Part shown: positions 19,865-29,306 of the stretch, in pieces
Layout of the letters: each line of letters begins with the position of its first letter
Numbering within the stretch: the first letter of the stretch is position 1
Source of the DNA: Lysinibacillus sphaericus
GTDB taxonomy: Bacteria > Bacillota > Bacilli > Bacillales_A > Planococcaceae
Assembly (NCBI RefSeq): GCF_006864135.1
Contig: NZ_SADV01000017.1
Location: 28,787-92,786, forward strand
Direction of reading: 5' to 3'
Length of the DNA stretch: 64,000 nt
The notes under the pieces: model-generated
The model's database searches: none
Told to the model about the DNA's origin: nothing
The model's input: the letters and a program-made list of their open reading frames with translations, nothing else
Position numbers and translations under genes: made by a program

Positions 19865-20398
19865 CTACATTTTTTGTATTTGCTCAAAGTCTAGTTCCAT
19901 AATTGTTTCGCGACCAAACATATCGACAGAAACTTTCACTTTTCCTTTTTCAGTGTCAATTTCTTCAACACGTCCTTGGAAGTGAGCAAAAGGCCCTTCC
20001 AATACTTCTACTGCTTCTCCAACAGAAATATCAATCTCGACAATTTTGTCAGTCATTCCCATTTGTTGAAGTAGACGATCCGCTTCTTCAGGTAATAAAG
20101 GTGTCGGTTTTGCACCACCGCCAGATGAACCGATAAAGCCAGTTACACCTGGCGTATTACGTACAACATACCATGAATCATCTGTCATAATTAGCTCTAC
20201 TAAAACATAACCAGGGAAAACTTTACGCATCATAGTACGCTTTTTCCCATCCTTCATTTCTGTTTCTTCATGTTCAGGTACAATAACACGGAAAATCTTA
20301 TCCTGCATACCCATTGTTTCTACACGTTTCTCTAGGTTTGCTTTTACGCGGTTTTCATACCCTGAATACGTATGAACAACATACCAATTTTTCTCCAT
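19865..20398 (-). CDS. nusG: Transcription termination/antitermination factor NusG
   Basis: RNA polymerase-bound elongation factor, 177 residues. The NGN domain starts MEKNWYVVHTYSGYE and contains FPGYVLVELIMTDDSWY (about 62-78). The KOW domain contains VGEAVEVLEGPFAHFQGRVEE in pieces (about 126-146). It is complete. Normally nusG is cotranscribed with secE, but here 517 bases with a terminator and a composite repeat separate them, so nusG probably has its own promoter; I could not place it. Confidence 0.98.
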   Translation of the reverse strand: MEKNWYVVHTYSGYENRVKANLEKRVETMGMQDKIFRVIVPEHEETEMKDGKKRTMMRKVFPGYVLVELIMTDDSWYVVRNTPGVTGFIGSSGGGAKPTPLLPEEADRLLQQMGMTDKIVEIDISVGEAVEVLEGPFAHFQGRVEEIDTEKGKVKVSVDMFGRETIMELDFEQIQKM

Positions 20399-20510
20399 AA
20401 CTACTAGGACTCCTCGTCCGTCCCTCCCTTACAAATAAGAGTGAAAATGATTCACGATATGCTAAGTGCATTCTTTACTCTTTTCACAAACTGCTCATTA
20501 GAAAAACATA

Positions 20511-20535
20511 GCTTTCGCTAACAGCTAGCGAAAGC
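20511..20535. repeat. Short perfect palindrome upstream of nusG
   Basis: GCTTTCGCTA (20511-20520) and TAGCGAAAGC (20526-20535) are exact inverted repeats around a 5-base loop. The GCGAAAGC core resembles that of the small inserts found inside the composite repeats. Confidence 0.7.
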
Positions 20536-20645
20536 CTGATGATATATACCAAATCTAGCATAGTCATCTATCGCTACCCTCATACTATCCCTAGTAGCAT
20601 ACTAATCATATTGAGAATATTTTATTGCTGTTCACTTCTTCAATT

Positions 20646-20830
20646 TCGCCTTGGCGTAATTGTAGCTGACGCTTCACTTTCGCGCAGATAAACAATGCGT
20701 CCGGATTTTCAATTGTGCCCAGGCCTGCAGGATGCAGGTCAGTTAGCCGTTTTCGCAGGACGCGAAGACTTTAGGCTAACATCCTTATATTCATTCCTTT
20801 AAAAATCCGTGACATCCGCCGGAGGCTTTA
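20646..20830. repeat. Composite structured repeat, copy B, between secE and nusG
   Basis: Module 1 again, with different but still complementary stems: GGATTTT/AAAATCC (20703-20709 with 20802-20808) in place of GGAATCGG/CCGATTCC, and TTCGC/GCGAA (20752-20756 with 20762-20766) inside GTTAGCC/GGCTAAC. Compared with copy C, the string GTAATTG-CGTCCGG is interrupted here by about 33 bases carrying AGCTGACGCTTCACTTTCGCGC. Confidence 0.8.
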
Positions 20831-20851
20831 TCTTCAACGAAGATAAAACAA

Positions 20852-20884
20852 ACGAAAAAACCCGTTTATTGTAATGACGGGCTA
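20852..20884 (-). terminator. Terminator after secE
   Basis: Minus-strand AGCCCGT/ACGGGTT stem followed by TTTTT, located between secE and nusG. Confidence 0.7.
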
Positions 20885-20915
20885 TTTCAGAAGTATTAAC
20901 ATGCTATTTACTAAA

Positions 20916-21101
20916 TTATAACTCTAAGTACCAGCGGAATAATGATGAAATACCTAAGTCTACTAACACAAAAAATAAAGCCATAATTACAACAGTTGAA
21001 ATTACAACGACTGTATATTTCGTCAGTTCTTTACTTTTTGGCCAGCTTGTTTTGCGCATTTCCGACATTACATTGCTGAAAAAGCCTTTAATCTTGCCCA
21101 T
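20916..21101 (-). CDS. secE: Preprotein translocase subunit SecE
   Basis: Small essential membrane subunit of the SecYEG channel, 61 residues, the normal short Firmicute form. The amphipathic segment EMRKTSWPKSKELTKYT is followed by one membrane span (about 30-52). It lies 48 bases from the rpmG stop, probably in the same transcript as rpmG, and is followed by a terminator before nusG. Confidence 0.96.
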   Translation of the reverse strand: MGKIKGFFSNVMSEMRKTSWPKSKELTKYTVVVISTVVIMALFFVLVDLGISSLFRWYLEL

Positions 21102-21149
21102 TCTAGCCTAACCTCCGAATCAATCATATCTGTCTATTTACAAATTATT

Positions 21150-21296
21150 TTATAGCGTTTGTTTATGCACTGTATGTTCATTGCAATGCGAGCAAAATTT
21201 CTTTAATTCGAGGCGTACAGTTGTATCTTCCTTAGCTGGAAACGTATAATTTCTCGATCCGCATTTTTCGCAATTTAGAACGACTTTTTTTGCCAT
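21150..21296 (-). CDS. rpmG: 50S ribosomal protein L33 (zinc-binding form)
   Basis: Small large-subunit protein, 48 residues, starting MAKKVVLNCEKCGSRNYT. Two CxxC pairs, CEKC (9-12) and CSHC (about 36-39), mark the zinc-binding form of L33. The ATG at 21296 has AAAGGTGA upstream. A longer in-frame extension to 21389 would overlap the end of sigH and shows no L33 similarity, so it was rejected. It lies between sigH and secE. Confidence 0.95.
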   Translation of the reverse strand: MAKKVVLNCEKCGSRNYTFPAKEDTTVRLELKKFCSHCNEHTVHKQTL

Positions 21297-21372
21297 ATAA
21301 TCACCTTTTCGGCACTTTGTCTTTTCAAGACTAACACCTATATTTGTCAATGTCAATAAAGGCATACAACCG

Positions 21373-22020
21373 CTAAGACATTTCTTCAAGAACTAAATGT
21401 CGCTCTAATTTACGCTTTACTCGTTGCAAAGCATTGTCAATAGACTTCACATGGCGATTTAATTTCTCAGAAATTTCATGGTAAGATTGCCCGTCTAAGT
21501 AAAGCGCTAACACTTGTAGCTCTAATTCACTTAAAATCTCACCCATCTTTTCTTCTAAGTAGCCAAACTCTTCTCTATGAATCATTAATTCTTCCGGATC
21601 ATCCATAATAGCACCGGTTAACACATCCATTAATGTACGGTCTGACTCTTCATCAAAAATAGGCTTGTCCAAAGAAACATAAGAATTTAGTGGTATATGC
21701 TTTTGTCTTGTAGCTGTTTTAATAGCCGTAATAATTTGTCTTGTAATACATAATTCAGCAAAAGCTCGAAAAGAAGCGAGCTTATCTCCCTTAAAATCAC
21801 GAATAGCTTTATACAAACCAATCATGCCCTCTTGCACAATGTCTTCTTTATCTGCACCAATTAAAAAATAAGATCTAGCCTTCGCTCTCACTAACAAACG
21901 GTATTTCGTAATTAAATAATCCAACGCATCTGTATTACCTTGATGCACCATTTCAATAAGTTCTTCATCATTGAATCGTTCAAAATCTTGTGTCACTTGT
22001 ACAATACTATTTTTAAACAT
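21373..22020 (-). CDS. sigH: RNA polymerase sigma-H factor
   Basis: Alternative sigma factor of sporulation and the transition state, 215 residues. Region 2 reads YLITKYRLLVRAKARSYFL and DIVQEGMIGLYKAIRDF, nearly identical to B. subtilis SigH. Region 4 ends in NRHVKSIDNALQRVKRK. The start at 22020 has AGGTGAT upstream. It follows yacP by 68 bases on the same strand, the conserved Bacillales order. Its presence fits a spore-forming organism. Confidence 0.97.
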   Translation of the reverse strand: MFKNSIVQVTQDFERFNDEELIEMVHQGNTDALDYLITKYRLLVRAKARSYFLIGADKEDIVQEGMIGLYKAIRDFKGDKLASFRAFAELCITRQIITAIKTATRQKHIPLNSYVSLDKPIFDEESDRTLMDVLTGAIMDDPEELMIHREEFGYLEEKMGEILSELELQVLALYLDGQSYHEISEKLNRHVKSIDNALQRVKRKLERHLVLEEMS

Positions 22021-22088
22021 GGTATCACCTCAGCCACAACAGATAATTAGGAACAGTATAACGGAATTGGAAAATATGAGTCAATCAA

Positions 22089-22601
22089 TCATTTCAAACC
22101 ACGCCGCCATTTTTCGAAGGCCAAAGCAACATCAGGCTTTAGCGCTATGCGAGAAGGCGGCTTGCTATCCTGTTTTTGTTTCACATCATGAGAAATTTTA
22201 TGTTGAATAATACCCATCTCAATTTCTAGCTCTCTCGCCGACTTTCGGAGAGCACCATTACCAAAAATAACATTTTGCTCTGCCATATCAGAGGTTGCTA
22301 CGTGAATCTGTACATTTCTAGCTTTTAGTTCGTGTGTCATTTTTTCGATACGTTCATCTGCTGTTTCGTTTTTCCGTGTATAAATGACTTCAACATCATT
22401 TTCTAAATAAGTTTGCTCCACACCCGATACAAGATGTGCGTCAAAAACTATAATTACGCGCCACCCTATAGCTGCCTTATACTCAGCCATAAGCTCAATT
22501 AATCTCCTACGGGCATCTTCAAAATTAGTATCACGTAATGGTCGAAGCTCTTTCCAAGCTCCTATCATATTATAGCCGTCAACAAGCAAAATGTTGTTCA
22601 T
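22089..22601 (-). CDS. yacP: Rae1/YacP NYN-domain endoribonuclease
   Basis: PIN/NYN-fold nuclease. The B. subtilis homologue Rae1 enters the ribosomal A site and cleaves mRNA in a translation-dependent way. The 170-residue protein has acidic residues of the active site in LLVDGYNMIG (about 5-14), VIIVFDAH (about 49-56) and ATSDMAEQ (about 102-109). ATG at 22601 follows the rlmB stop by two bases; a TTG at 22607 overlapping that stop is an alternative. It follows rlmB and precedes sigH. Confidence 0.9.
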   Translation of the reverse strand: MNNILLVDGYNMIGAWKELRPLRDTNFEDARRRLIELMAEYKAAIGWRVIIVFDAHLVSGVEQTYLENDVEVIYTRKNETADERIEKMTHELKARNVQIHVATSDMAEQNVIFGNGALRKSARELEIEMGIIQHKISHDVKQKQDSKPPSRIALKPDVALAFEKWRRGLK

Positions 22602-22603
22602 CG

Positions 22604-23356
22604 TCAATCATTCGCTTCTTGACGTTTACGATACACTTCGTACATTAAAAGTGCAGCAGCTACTGATGCATTTAGTGATGTGACATGCCCAATCATCGGT
22701 AAATGATATAAAAAGTCACATTTCTCTTTTAATAAGCGGCCCATCCCTTTACCTTCACTACCAATAATAATCGCAAGTGGCAATGTTGCATCCATTTTAC
22801 GATAGTCTGCAGAACCTTTTGCATCTGTACCCGCAATCCAAACTCCTCGCTCTTTCAGCTCATCTACCGTCTGCGCTAGGTTATTAACACGCACGACAGG
22901 TACATGCTCAATTGCTCCCGTTGATGACTTTGCCACTACAGCTGTCAAACTCACAGAACGGCGCTTCGGAATAATAATACCATGCGCACCTATCGCATCA
23001 GCAGTTCGCATAATAGAGCCTAGATTATGAGGGTCTTCTAGCTCATCTAAAATTAAAAAGAATGGATCTTCTTGTTTTTTTGCCGCTACAGCAAATAAAT
23101 CCTCTAGCTCTGCATATCTATATGCTGCAACAGAAGCAACTATTCCTTGGTGGTTGGCATCTGATAATTGATCCACCTTTTTTTTCGGGACAAATTGAAC
23201 GATGATGCCACGTTCTCGTGCTAAATCTAGAAGTTCATTGACCCCTGATTTTTTCACACCTTCTGCAATCCATACTTTATTCATATCGCGGCCTGAACGA
23301 AGTGCTTCTAACACTGGGTTTTTACCGGCAATAATTTCACCATTTTGCTCTGCCAT
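22604..23356 (-). CDS. rlmB: 23S rRNA 2'-O-guanosine methyltransferase RlmB (SpoU family)
   Basis: SPOUT methyltransferase, 250 residues. An N-terminal substrate-binding domain starts IIAGKNPVLEALRSGRD. The knotted catalytic domain carries LDELEDPHNLGSIMRTADA (about 123-141), IIGSEGKGM (about 196-204) and LNASVAAALLMYEV (about 227-240). In E. coli this enzyme modifies G2251. The ATG shares its A with the mrnC stop (TAATG), so translation is coupled. Confidence 0.95.
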   Translation of the reverse strand: MAEQNGEIIAGKNPVLEALRSGRDMNKVWIAEGVKKSGVNELLDLARERGIIVQFVPKKKVDQLSDANHQGIVASVAAYRYAELEDLFAVAAKKQEDPFFLILDELEDPHNLGSIMRTADAIGAHGIIIPKRRSVSLTAVVAKSSTGAIEHVPVVRVNNLAQTVDELKERGVWIAGTDAKGSADYRKMDATLPLAIIIGSEGKGMGRLLKEKCDFLYHLPMIGHVTSLNASVAAALLMYEVYRKRQEAND

Positions 23357-23796
23357 TAATTCGACACTCCTTTTGATTCCTCGATGATTTGAATAGCGTA
23401 TGCAATGATTGCATAAACGCGTTCTAATTCATTTAATAAATACAAACTACCAAGCACAGCCTCAAAGCCTGAGCTATTACGGTATGTTTGAACATCTGTA
23501 TTTTTGGGCACAGAGCCGGATTTGGCATTGCGTCCACGACGGAACACAGCCAACTCCTCCTCTGTTAAAAAGCCTTCATCCATCATTCGATGTACAATCA
23601 TAGATTGTGCTTTCGCTGATACGTAACGTGTTGCTTCTCTATGAAGTGTGTTAGGTTTGACACGGCCAGCACGTAGTAAATGCTCTCGTATCTTTTGTTC
23701 TAAAACTGCGTCTCCCATATAGGCTAACGCTAATGCATTCAATTGCTTAACATCTTCGTTGCGGAGTTTATCCAAGTTACTTACCCTCGTTTCCAT
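23356..23796 (-). CDS. mrnC: Mini-ribonuclease III
   Basis: RNase III-fold enzyme without a double-stranded-RNA-binding domain; it matures 23S rRNA in B. subtilis. The 146-residue protein contains the signature [19 protein letters not shown] in pieces (about 22-40) and [14 protein letters not shown] (about 92-105). The ATG at 23796 overlaps cysS by 16 bases. A TTG at 23778 with GAGGG 8 bases upstream would give a 140-residue protein closer to the B. subtilis length and is a real alternative. Confidence 0.92.
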   Translation of the reverse strand: METRVSNLDKLRNEDVKQLNALALAYMGDAVLEQKIREHLLRAGRVKPNTLHREATRYVSAKAQSMIVHRMMDEGFLTEEELAVFRRGRNAKSGSVPKNTDVQTYRNSSGFEAVLGSLYLLNELERVYAIIAYAIQIIEESKGVSN

Positions 23797-25181
23797 CTAG
23801 TTCCTTGTCGCGTATCTTCTAAAATGATACCTTGCGCTTGCAAATGGTCACGAATTTCATCCGAACGAGCAAAATCACGATTTTTACGTGCATTTACACG
23901 TTCCTGTAACAGTGCTTCAATTTCTTCGTCTAATAGCTCTTCTTCTTTTGCAAATTCAATACCTAAGACGTCACCTAACACCTCAAAAGTTTCAGTAAAA
24001 CTTACTAATACTTTTTCATCAGTATTCGTTTCATTTAGATAAATATTTGCGATACGCGCTAATTCGAATAATACAGAAATGGCATTGGCTGTATTAAAGT
24101 CATCATCCATCGCTTCTTCAAAGTGAGCTTTTTGTTCAGCAATTTTTCCAAGCCATTCTGCTGAGTGATCACCTAAGTTCGCAGTTGCTGTTAAACGGTG
24201 TTTCACATTGTTGTAGGCAGTACGAATTCGTTCTAACCCATTTGCGGCTGCATCTACTAAATCCTTTGCAAAGTTAATCGGATGACGATAATGTACAGAA
24301 AGCATAAAGAAGCGTAAAACTTGTGGGTCGATTTGTTTACGAATATCATTTACGAGTATAAAATTACCAAGGGATTTGGACATTTTTTCATTATCAATAT
24401 TAATATACCCATTGTGCATCCAGTAACGCGCAAATGTTTTATCATTATGAGCTTCAGATTGTGCAATTTCATTTTCATGATGCGGGAATGTTAAATCTTG
24501 CCCACCAGCATGAATATCAATAGTATCTCCTAAATGCTCACGTGCCATTACGGAGCACTCAATATGCCAACCCGGACGTCCTTTGCCCCAAGGACTTTCC
24601 CAGTAAATTTCACCTGGCTTTACAGCTTTCCATAGAGCGAAATCTAACGCATCATCTTTTTTCTCGCCTGCTTCTATACGAGCACCAATTTTTAAATCAT
24701 CCACCGATTGGTGAGATAATTTACCGTAACCATTAAATTTACGAGTTCGATAATAGACATCACCAGCTGATTCATAAGCGTAACCCTTATCGACTAAAAC
24801 TTGAATAAATTGAATGATATCATCCATATGCTCTGTTACACGCGGATGTACATCTGCTTTCTTACAACCTAGCGCTGAAACATCTTCAAAGTATGCGGCA
24901 ATAAAGCGCTCCGTTAATTCATGAACTTCTTCTCCAAGTTCATTTGCAGCCTTAATAATTTTGTCGTCCACATCTGTAAAATTTGAAACAAATTTTACAT
25001 CATAGCCTTTGTATTGGAAATAACGACGCACTGTATCGTAGACAATTACAGGACGTGAATTCCCAATATGAATGTAGTTATAAACTGTCGGACCGCAAAC
25101 GTACATTTTTACTTTGCCTTCTTCCAACGGCACGAAAGTTTCCTTTTGTCGTGTTAATGAGTTGAAAATTTGAATACTCAT
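23781..25181 (-). CDS. cysS: Cysteinyl-tRNA synthetase
   Basis: Class I aminoacyl-tRNA synthetase charging tRNA-Cys, 466 residues. Cys in [17 protein letters not shown] carries a zinc ligand and the HIGH-like motif (about 26-42). [11 protein letters not shown] and [11 protein letters not shown] hold further zinc ligands, and the KMSKS motif is EKMSKSLGN (about 265-273). The ATG at 25181 overlaps the cysE stop as ATGA. The frame is open 25 codons upstream, but that part lies inside cysE. Controlled with cysE by the T-box. Confidence 0.98.
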   Translation of the reverse strand: MSIQIFNSLTRQKETFVPLEEGKVKMYVCGPTVYNYIHIGNSRPVIVYDTVRRYFQYKGYDVKFVSNFTDVDDKIIKAANELGEEVHELTERFIAAYFEDVSALGCKKADVHPRVTEHMDDIIQFIQVLVDKGYAYESAGDVYYRTRKFNGYGKLSHQSVDDLKIGARIEAGEKKDDALDFALWKAVKPGEIYWESPWGKGRPGWHIECSVMAREHLGDTIDIHAGGQDLTFPHHENEIAQSEAHNDKTFARYWMHNGYINIDNEKMSKSLGNFILVNDIRKQIDPQVLRFFMLSVHYRHPINFAKDLVDAAANGLERIRTAYNNVKHRLTATANLGDHSAEWLGKIAEQKAHFEEAMDDDFNTANAISVLFELARIANIYLNETNTDEKVLVSFTETFEVLGDVLGIEFAKEEELLDEEIEALLQERVNARKNRDFARSDEIRDHLQAQGIILEDTRQGTRWKRG

Positions 25182-25828
25182 TGTGTTTCTCTCTCCTTTT
25201 GTAAGCGTTCGATTTCCTGATTCAATGCTGCAATCTGCTTCTCGAAAGCTTGACAACGTTCTTCTACAGGGTCAGGTATATTTTGGTGGTCTAGTTTTTT
25301 CTCTAGACGAACTCCATCCTTAATCACTATTTTACCAGGAATACCGACAACTGTAGCATTTGGTGGCACTTCTTTTAAGACAACTGAACCTGCACCAATT
25401 TTACTATTTTCGCCAATTGTAATAGAACCTAACACTTTTGCACCTGTCGCAACTAGTACATTATCCTCTAACGTCGGATGGCGTTTCCCCTTTTCTTTTC
25501 CTGTACCACCTAAAGTTACACCTTGATACAACGTTACATTATCACCAATCTCACATGTTTCACCAATTACAACGCCCATCCCATGGTCAATAAAGAAACG
25601 TCGGCCGATTTTCGCTCCAGGATGAATTTCAATTCCAGTAAAGAAGCGACTAATTTGTGAAATGGCACGGGCTATAAAATAAAAACGCTTTTTAAAGAAC
25701 CAATGGGCAACTCGGTGTGACCAAGTAGCGTGCAAACCTGAGTATGTTAATATAACTTCGAATACACTACGCGCCGCTGGATCATTCTCAAAAATTGTTT
25801 CTACATCTTCCTTCATTCTTTTAAACAC
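25178..25828 (-). CDS. cysE: Serine O-acetyltransferase
   Basis: Makes O-acetylserine from serine and acetyl-CoA, the committed step of cysteine synthesis. The 216-residue protein has an N-terminal helical region and a left-handed beta-helix of hexapeptide repeats (about 65-165), including the active-site string [15 protein letters not shown], with a coiled C-terminal tail. The start is GTG at 25828 with GGGGG 7 bases upstream, matching the B. subtilis N-terminus. First gene after the cysteine T-box; cysS overlaps it by four bases. Confidence 0.97.
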   Translation of the reverse strand: MFKRMKEDVETIFENDPAARSVFEVILTYSGLHATWSHRVAHWFFKKRFYFIARAISQISRFFTGIEIHPGAKIGRRFFIDHGMGVVIGETCEIGDNVTLYQGVTLGGTGKEKGKRHPTLEDNVLVATGAKVLGSITIGENSKIGAGSVVLKEVPPNATVVGIPGKIVIKDGVRLEKKLDHQNIPDPVEERCQAFEKQIAALNQEIERLQKERETQ

Positions 25829-25982
25829 AAAAGCTCCCCCTTTTCGTTTTGATCTGCTTTAATTCCACACAACCACTTGCATCCCTGGCCATTGAAATAT
25901 TATAGCTGACGTTGATCTCACCGCAGAGTCAGTGAAGTAGAATCCGGCGCATCCATCGCTTCAAGTCACCTGTCCAGAAAAT

Positions 25983-26240
25983 AAAAAAGCGCCCCTATCA
26001 TCCCAAAAAGGAATGACAGAGACGCTAAATTTGCGCGGTTCCACTCTGATTGAAGGCGTATGCCTTCCACTTTGGACGTTCTGTAACGGGAACGAATCGA
26101 TAAAGCCTACTAGTTGTTCAGCTTTATGCTCAAAGGTGCATTTCAGTTTTACCTAGGCTCAGACCACTTTCAGCCGGTGATGGTCCTCTCTAAAGAGCAT
26201 GCGCCACTTACTTCTCCTTATCAACGCTTTCTCAATGTAA
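25983..26240 (-). promoter_or_regulatory. Cysteine-specific T-box riboswitch of cysES
   Basis: The minus-strand leader has the T-box sequence AGAGTGGAACCGCG (26034-26047) and a terminator stem from AGCGTCTCTGTCATTCC to GGGATGATAGGGGCGCT followed by TTTTTT (25983-26026). A stem I region has the specifier loop CTGAAATGCACC. The specifier codon is TGC (26138-26140), read by tRNA-Cys. Uncharged tRNA-Cys should stabilise the antiterminator and raise cysE-cysS expression. Confidence 0.93.
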
Positions 26241-26244
26241 ATAC

Positions 26245-26272
26245 ATTTTACAACGAACTAATAAATTGTCAA
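26245..26272 (-). promoter_or_regulatory. Sigma-A promoter of the cysES T-box transcript
   Basis: TTGACA (26267-26272), a 16-base spacer and TAAAAT (26245-26250) on the minus strand, immediately after the gltX stop at 26284. Confidence 0.75.
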
Positions 26273-26283
26273 TCAATTTCTAC

Positions 26284-27744
26284 TTATTGTGCAAATTTTT
26301 CTACACGGCCAATTGTTTTCTGTTTGCCAATTAAGCAAATCGCGTTAGGAAGTTCTGGACCATGCGTTTCACCCGTCGTAACGACACGGATTGGCATAAA
26401 TAGATTTTTACCTTTGTGACCTGTTTCTTTTTGAACAGCTTTAATAGCCGCTTTGACAGCTTCAGGCGTAAATTCTTCTAAACCTTCAAGCTGTGCTTTA
26501 AATGCAGCCATTACCTCAGGTACCTGCTCACCTGCTAAAACTGCTTTTGCTTCTTCATCATATTCAATATGATCATTAAAGAATAGGCGAGATAGTTCTA
26601 CAATTTCAGCACCAAAGCTCATTTGATCATGATAAAGTGCGATTAAATCTGTAGCCCATACACGTTCTTCTTCTGTTAACTCTTCTGGTAATAAACCAGC
26701 TTTTTGTAAGTGCGGTAAAGATAATACCACTACTTCTTCTAAAGATAATTTTTTAATGTATTGGTTATTCATCCAAGTAAGCTTTTGTTTATCAAACATA
26801 GATGGTGATTTTGAAAGACGTTTTTCATCAAAGATTTTAATAAATTCCTCTTTTGAGAAAATCTCTTCTTCTCCTTCAGGAGACCAACCAAGTAATGCAA
26901 AGAAGTTGAACATTGCTTCAGGTAGGTAGCCTAAATCTTTATATTGTGTGACGAATTGAATAATGGATTCATCACGTTTTGATAATTTTTTGCGGTTTTC
27001 ATTAATAATTAATGTCATATGACCAAAGCGTGGATATTCCCAGCCGAATGCATCAAAGATCATCATTTGTTTTGGTGTATTCGATAAATGCTCTTCACCA
27101 CGGAACACATGCGATATTTCCATAAAGTGATCATCTAGCACTACCGCATAGTTATACGTAGGGATACCGTTCGCTTTTACAAGAACCCAGTCACCAATAT
27201 CTTTTGACTCAAACGCTACTTGTCCACGTACTAAGTCTTCAAATTTATATGTTACATTTTCAGGTACGCGCATACGAATTGTATATTGTTCACCAGCAGC
27301 TTCTTTAGCCGCAACTTCCTCTGCTGATAAATGACGACAAGTACCATCATAAGTTGGAGCTGCAACACCTCGTGCTTTTTGTTCTTCACGAGACGCTTCT
27401 AATTTCTCAGAAGAACAGAAGCATTTGTAAGCTAAACCTTGCTCTAGTAGCTTCTCAGCGTGCTCTTTATAAATATCAAGACGCTCCATTTGACGGTAAG
27501 GTGCATATGGTCCACCAATATCGATCGACTCATCATACTCTATACCTAACCATTTTAAATTATCTAGCTGAGATGCTTCTCCGCCCTCTACATTACGCTC
27601 AATATCTGTATCCTCAATACGTACGATGAATTTACCGTTATGATGTTTTGCATATAAATAGTTAAATAACGCTGTACGCGCTCCACCGATATGTAAGAAA
27701 CCAGTAGGGGATGGCGCGTAACGAACACGAACTTCTTTCGCCAT
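26284..27744 (-). CDS. gltX: Glutamyl-tRNA synthetase
   Basis: Class I synthetase, 486 residues. [17 protein letters not shown] (about 8-24) holds the HIGH motif, and KLSKRD (about 253-258) is the KMSKS motif. The C-terminal anticodon-binding domain ends RVEKFAQ. AGGAGG lies upstream of the ATG. In Bacillales that use the GatCAB route it also charges tRNA-Gln, but this window does not show whether a glutaminyl enzyme exists. It lies between ispF and cysE in the usual Bacillus order. Confidence 0.98.
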   Translation of the reverse strand: MAKEVRVRYAPSPTGFLHIGGARTALFNYLYAKHHNGKFIVRIEDTDIERNVEGGEASQLDNLKWLGIEYDESIDIGGPYAPYRQMERLDIYKEHAEKLLEQGLAYKCFCSSEKLEASREEQKARGVAAPTYDGTCRHLSAEEVAAKEAAGEQYTIRMRVPENVTYKFEDLVRGQVAFESKDIGDWVLVKANGIPTYNYAVVLDDHFMEISHVFRGEEHLSNTPKQMMIFDAFGWEYPRFGHMTLIINENRKKLSKRDESIIQFVTQYKDLGYLPEAMFNFFALLGWSPEGEEEIFSKEEFIKIFDEKRLSKSPSMFDKQKLTWMNNQYIKKLSLEEVVVLSLPHLQKAGLLPEELTEEERVWATDLIALYHDQMSFGAEIVELSRLFFNDHIEYDEEAKAVLAGEQVPEVMAAFKAQLEGLEEFTPEAVKAAIKAVQKETGHKGKNLFMPIRVVTTGETHGPELPNAICLIGKQKTIGRVEKFAQ

Positions 27745-27810
27745 AATTAAAAGCCTCCTAAATTTTCGATCAAAAAATTGACTTTGTTCATTTTACCACT
27801 CTGTTACAGG

Positions 27811-27842
27811 AAATAAAAGCGCTTTAGAGCCTGCTTTTATTT
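27811..27842 (-). terminator. Hairpin at the end of ispF
   Basis: Minus-strand AAATAAAAGC/GCTTTTATTT overlaps the ispF stop region; the T-rich 3' arm resembles a weak terminator before gltX. Confidence 0.5.
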
Positions 27843-28313
27843 CTTAATCAATAGGATTGTCGCCATCGCAGCAATCCCTTCCTCGCGACCTGTAAAACCT
27901 AAACGCTCAGTTGTTGTTGCTTTTACATTCACTTGAGAAGGCTCTGCATGAAGCAATTCAGCAATACGATTTTGCATTTGTTGAATATACGGCGCCATTT
28001 TCGGACGCTGTGCCATAATCGTACAATCCACATTACCTAGAACATAGCCCTTATCCTCAACAATATTCCAAATATACGCTAATAATTTCGCTGAATCAGC
28101 ATCCTTGAACGCGGGATCTGTATCTGGGAAATGACGACCGATATCTCCCTCACCAATTGCCCCTAACGCCGCATCTGTTACAGTGTGCAATAAAACATCA
28201 GCGTCGGAATGCCCTACTAACCCTTTTTCATGAGGAATTGTTATACCACCAATAATTAAAGGACGTCCTTCTTCAAATGCATGCACGTCAAATCCTTGTC
28301 CCACTCGAAACAT
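27837..28313 (-). CDS. ispF: 2-C-methyl-D-erythritol 2,4-cyclodiphosphate synthase
   Basis: Fifth enzyme of the methylerythritol phosphate isoprenoid pathway; releases CMP to form the cyclodiphosphate. The 158-residue protein starts [13 protein letters not shown] with the zinc ligands Asp9 and His11, has the third ligand in [10 protein letters not shown], and ends with the family string [16 protein letters not shown]. Separated from ispD by 288 bases with a terminator, so it is probably transcribed on its own, unlike B. subtilis where the pair is adjacent. Confidence 0.97.
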   Translation of the reverse strand: MFRVGQGFDVHAFEEGRPLIIGGITIPHEKGLVGHSDADVLLHTVTDAALGAIGEGDIGRHFPDTDPAFKDADSAKLLAYIWNIVEDKGYVLGNVDCTIMAQRPKMAPYIQQMQNRIAELLHAEPSQVNVKATTTERLGFTGREEGIAAMATILLIKK

Positions 28314-28547
28314 ATGATTTTGAAACTGTCTAATAAGATAAATAAAACAGGAAAATCCACCAACTGAAGCTCATTCACTTCAAAAAATATGCAGACTTAA
28401 AAAGCTTCTACTCAGCTTATAAGGCAGCCTCATTCACCTTCCTTCACTTATATATTTACTCTATATTATACCCTCACATTTTAACATATTTCCTAGGAAA
28501 TTGAGTCGGTAGTGAACAGTACTGTGAATTAACATCAAAATATAGCA

Positions 28548-28590
28548 AAATGTAAAATCTCATCAGCAAATTATAATGCTGATGAGATTT
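28548..28590 (-). terminator. Intrinsic terminator after ispD
   Basis: Minus-strand AAATCTCATCAGCA/TGCTGATGAGATTT, a perfect 14-bp stem, 12 bases after the ispD stop. A perfect stem of this kind could also work on the plus strand. Confidence 0.85.
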
Positions 28591-28601
28591 TTAGTTTGTT
28601 A

Positions 28602-29294
28602 TTATAATTTTTTTAAAGCACGTTTACGCAATATCGCTTCACCGAAAACTAAATCCTCTTGCGTCGTCATCTTTACATTCTCGTAGCTACTTTCCACAAT
28701 ATGCACCTCATGTCCGAGACGCTCAACAAGCATTGCTTCATCTGTGCCAAGGAAGCCTACCTTCTCAGCTACATCCTCTGCCTCTACAATCAAATCAAAT
28801 TGAAATGCTTGTGGGGTTTGAATCATCCATAAGCTTTCTCGATCAATAGTCTCTTCAATAACACCATCGCGCACTTTTTTCATCGTATCCTTCGCACGAA
28901 CACCCGCAATCGCAGCGCCAAAGTTATACGCACTTTGTACAAGATTCGCAATAATATCATGCGTAATAAACGGACGCGCAGCATCATGCACAAGCACAAT
29001 ACCAACCTGCTTCATTTCTTTCATGCACGAATGGACGGAATGCTGTCGTTCTGCACCACCATCAGGTAAACCTTTAACTTTAGTAATTCCATACCTCTCT
29101 AGCATTTCTTGAATAAATATACGCTCTTCCGGCTTCACTGCAAGCCAAATACCTGTACATTGGCTATCCTGTTCAAAAACCTCTAGTGTGTGTATGAGGA
29201 TTGGTTTTTCTAAAAGATTTAAAAACAACTTATTTTGCCCTGCACCCATTCGCTTTCCGCTTCCCGCAGCAGGTAACACTACTTCATATTGCAC
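28602..29294 (-). CDS. ispD: 2-C-methyl-D-erythritol 4-phosphate cytidylyltransferase
   Basis: Third step of the methylerythritol phosphate pathway, transferring CMP to MEP. The 230-residue protein has the nucleotide-binding motif PAAGSGKRMG (about 8-17), VLVHDAARPF and a conserved FLGTDEAMLVE. I start it at GTG 29294, which has AGGAAG 8 bases upstream and aligns with B. subtilis MSYDVVIPAAG; a GTG three codons earlier is possible. It follows yacL after a short gap. Confidence 0.96.
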   Translation of the reverse strand: MQYEVVLPAAGSGKRMGAGQNKLFLNLLEKPILIHTLEVFEQDSQCTGIWLAVKPEERIFIQEMLERYGITKVKGLPDGGAERQHSVHSCMKEMKQVGIVLVHDAARPFITHDIIANLVQSAYNFGAAIAGVRAKDTMKKVRDGVIEETIDRESLWMIQTPQAFQFDLIVEAEDVAEKVGFLGTDEAMLVERLGHEVHIVESSYENVKMTTQEDLVFGEAILRKRALKKL

Positions 29295-29306
29295 ATTTCC
29301 CACTTC

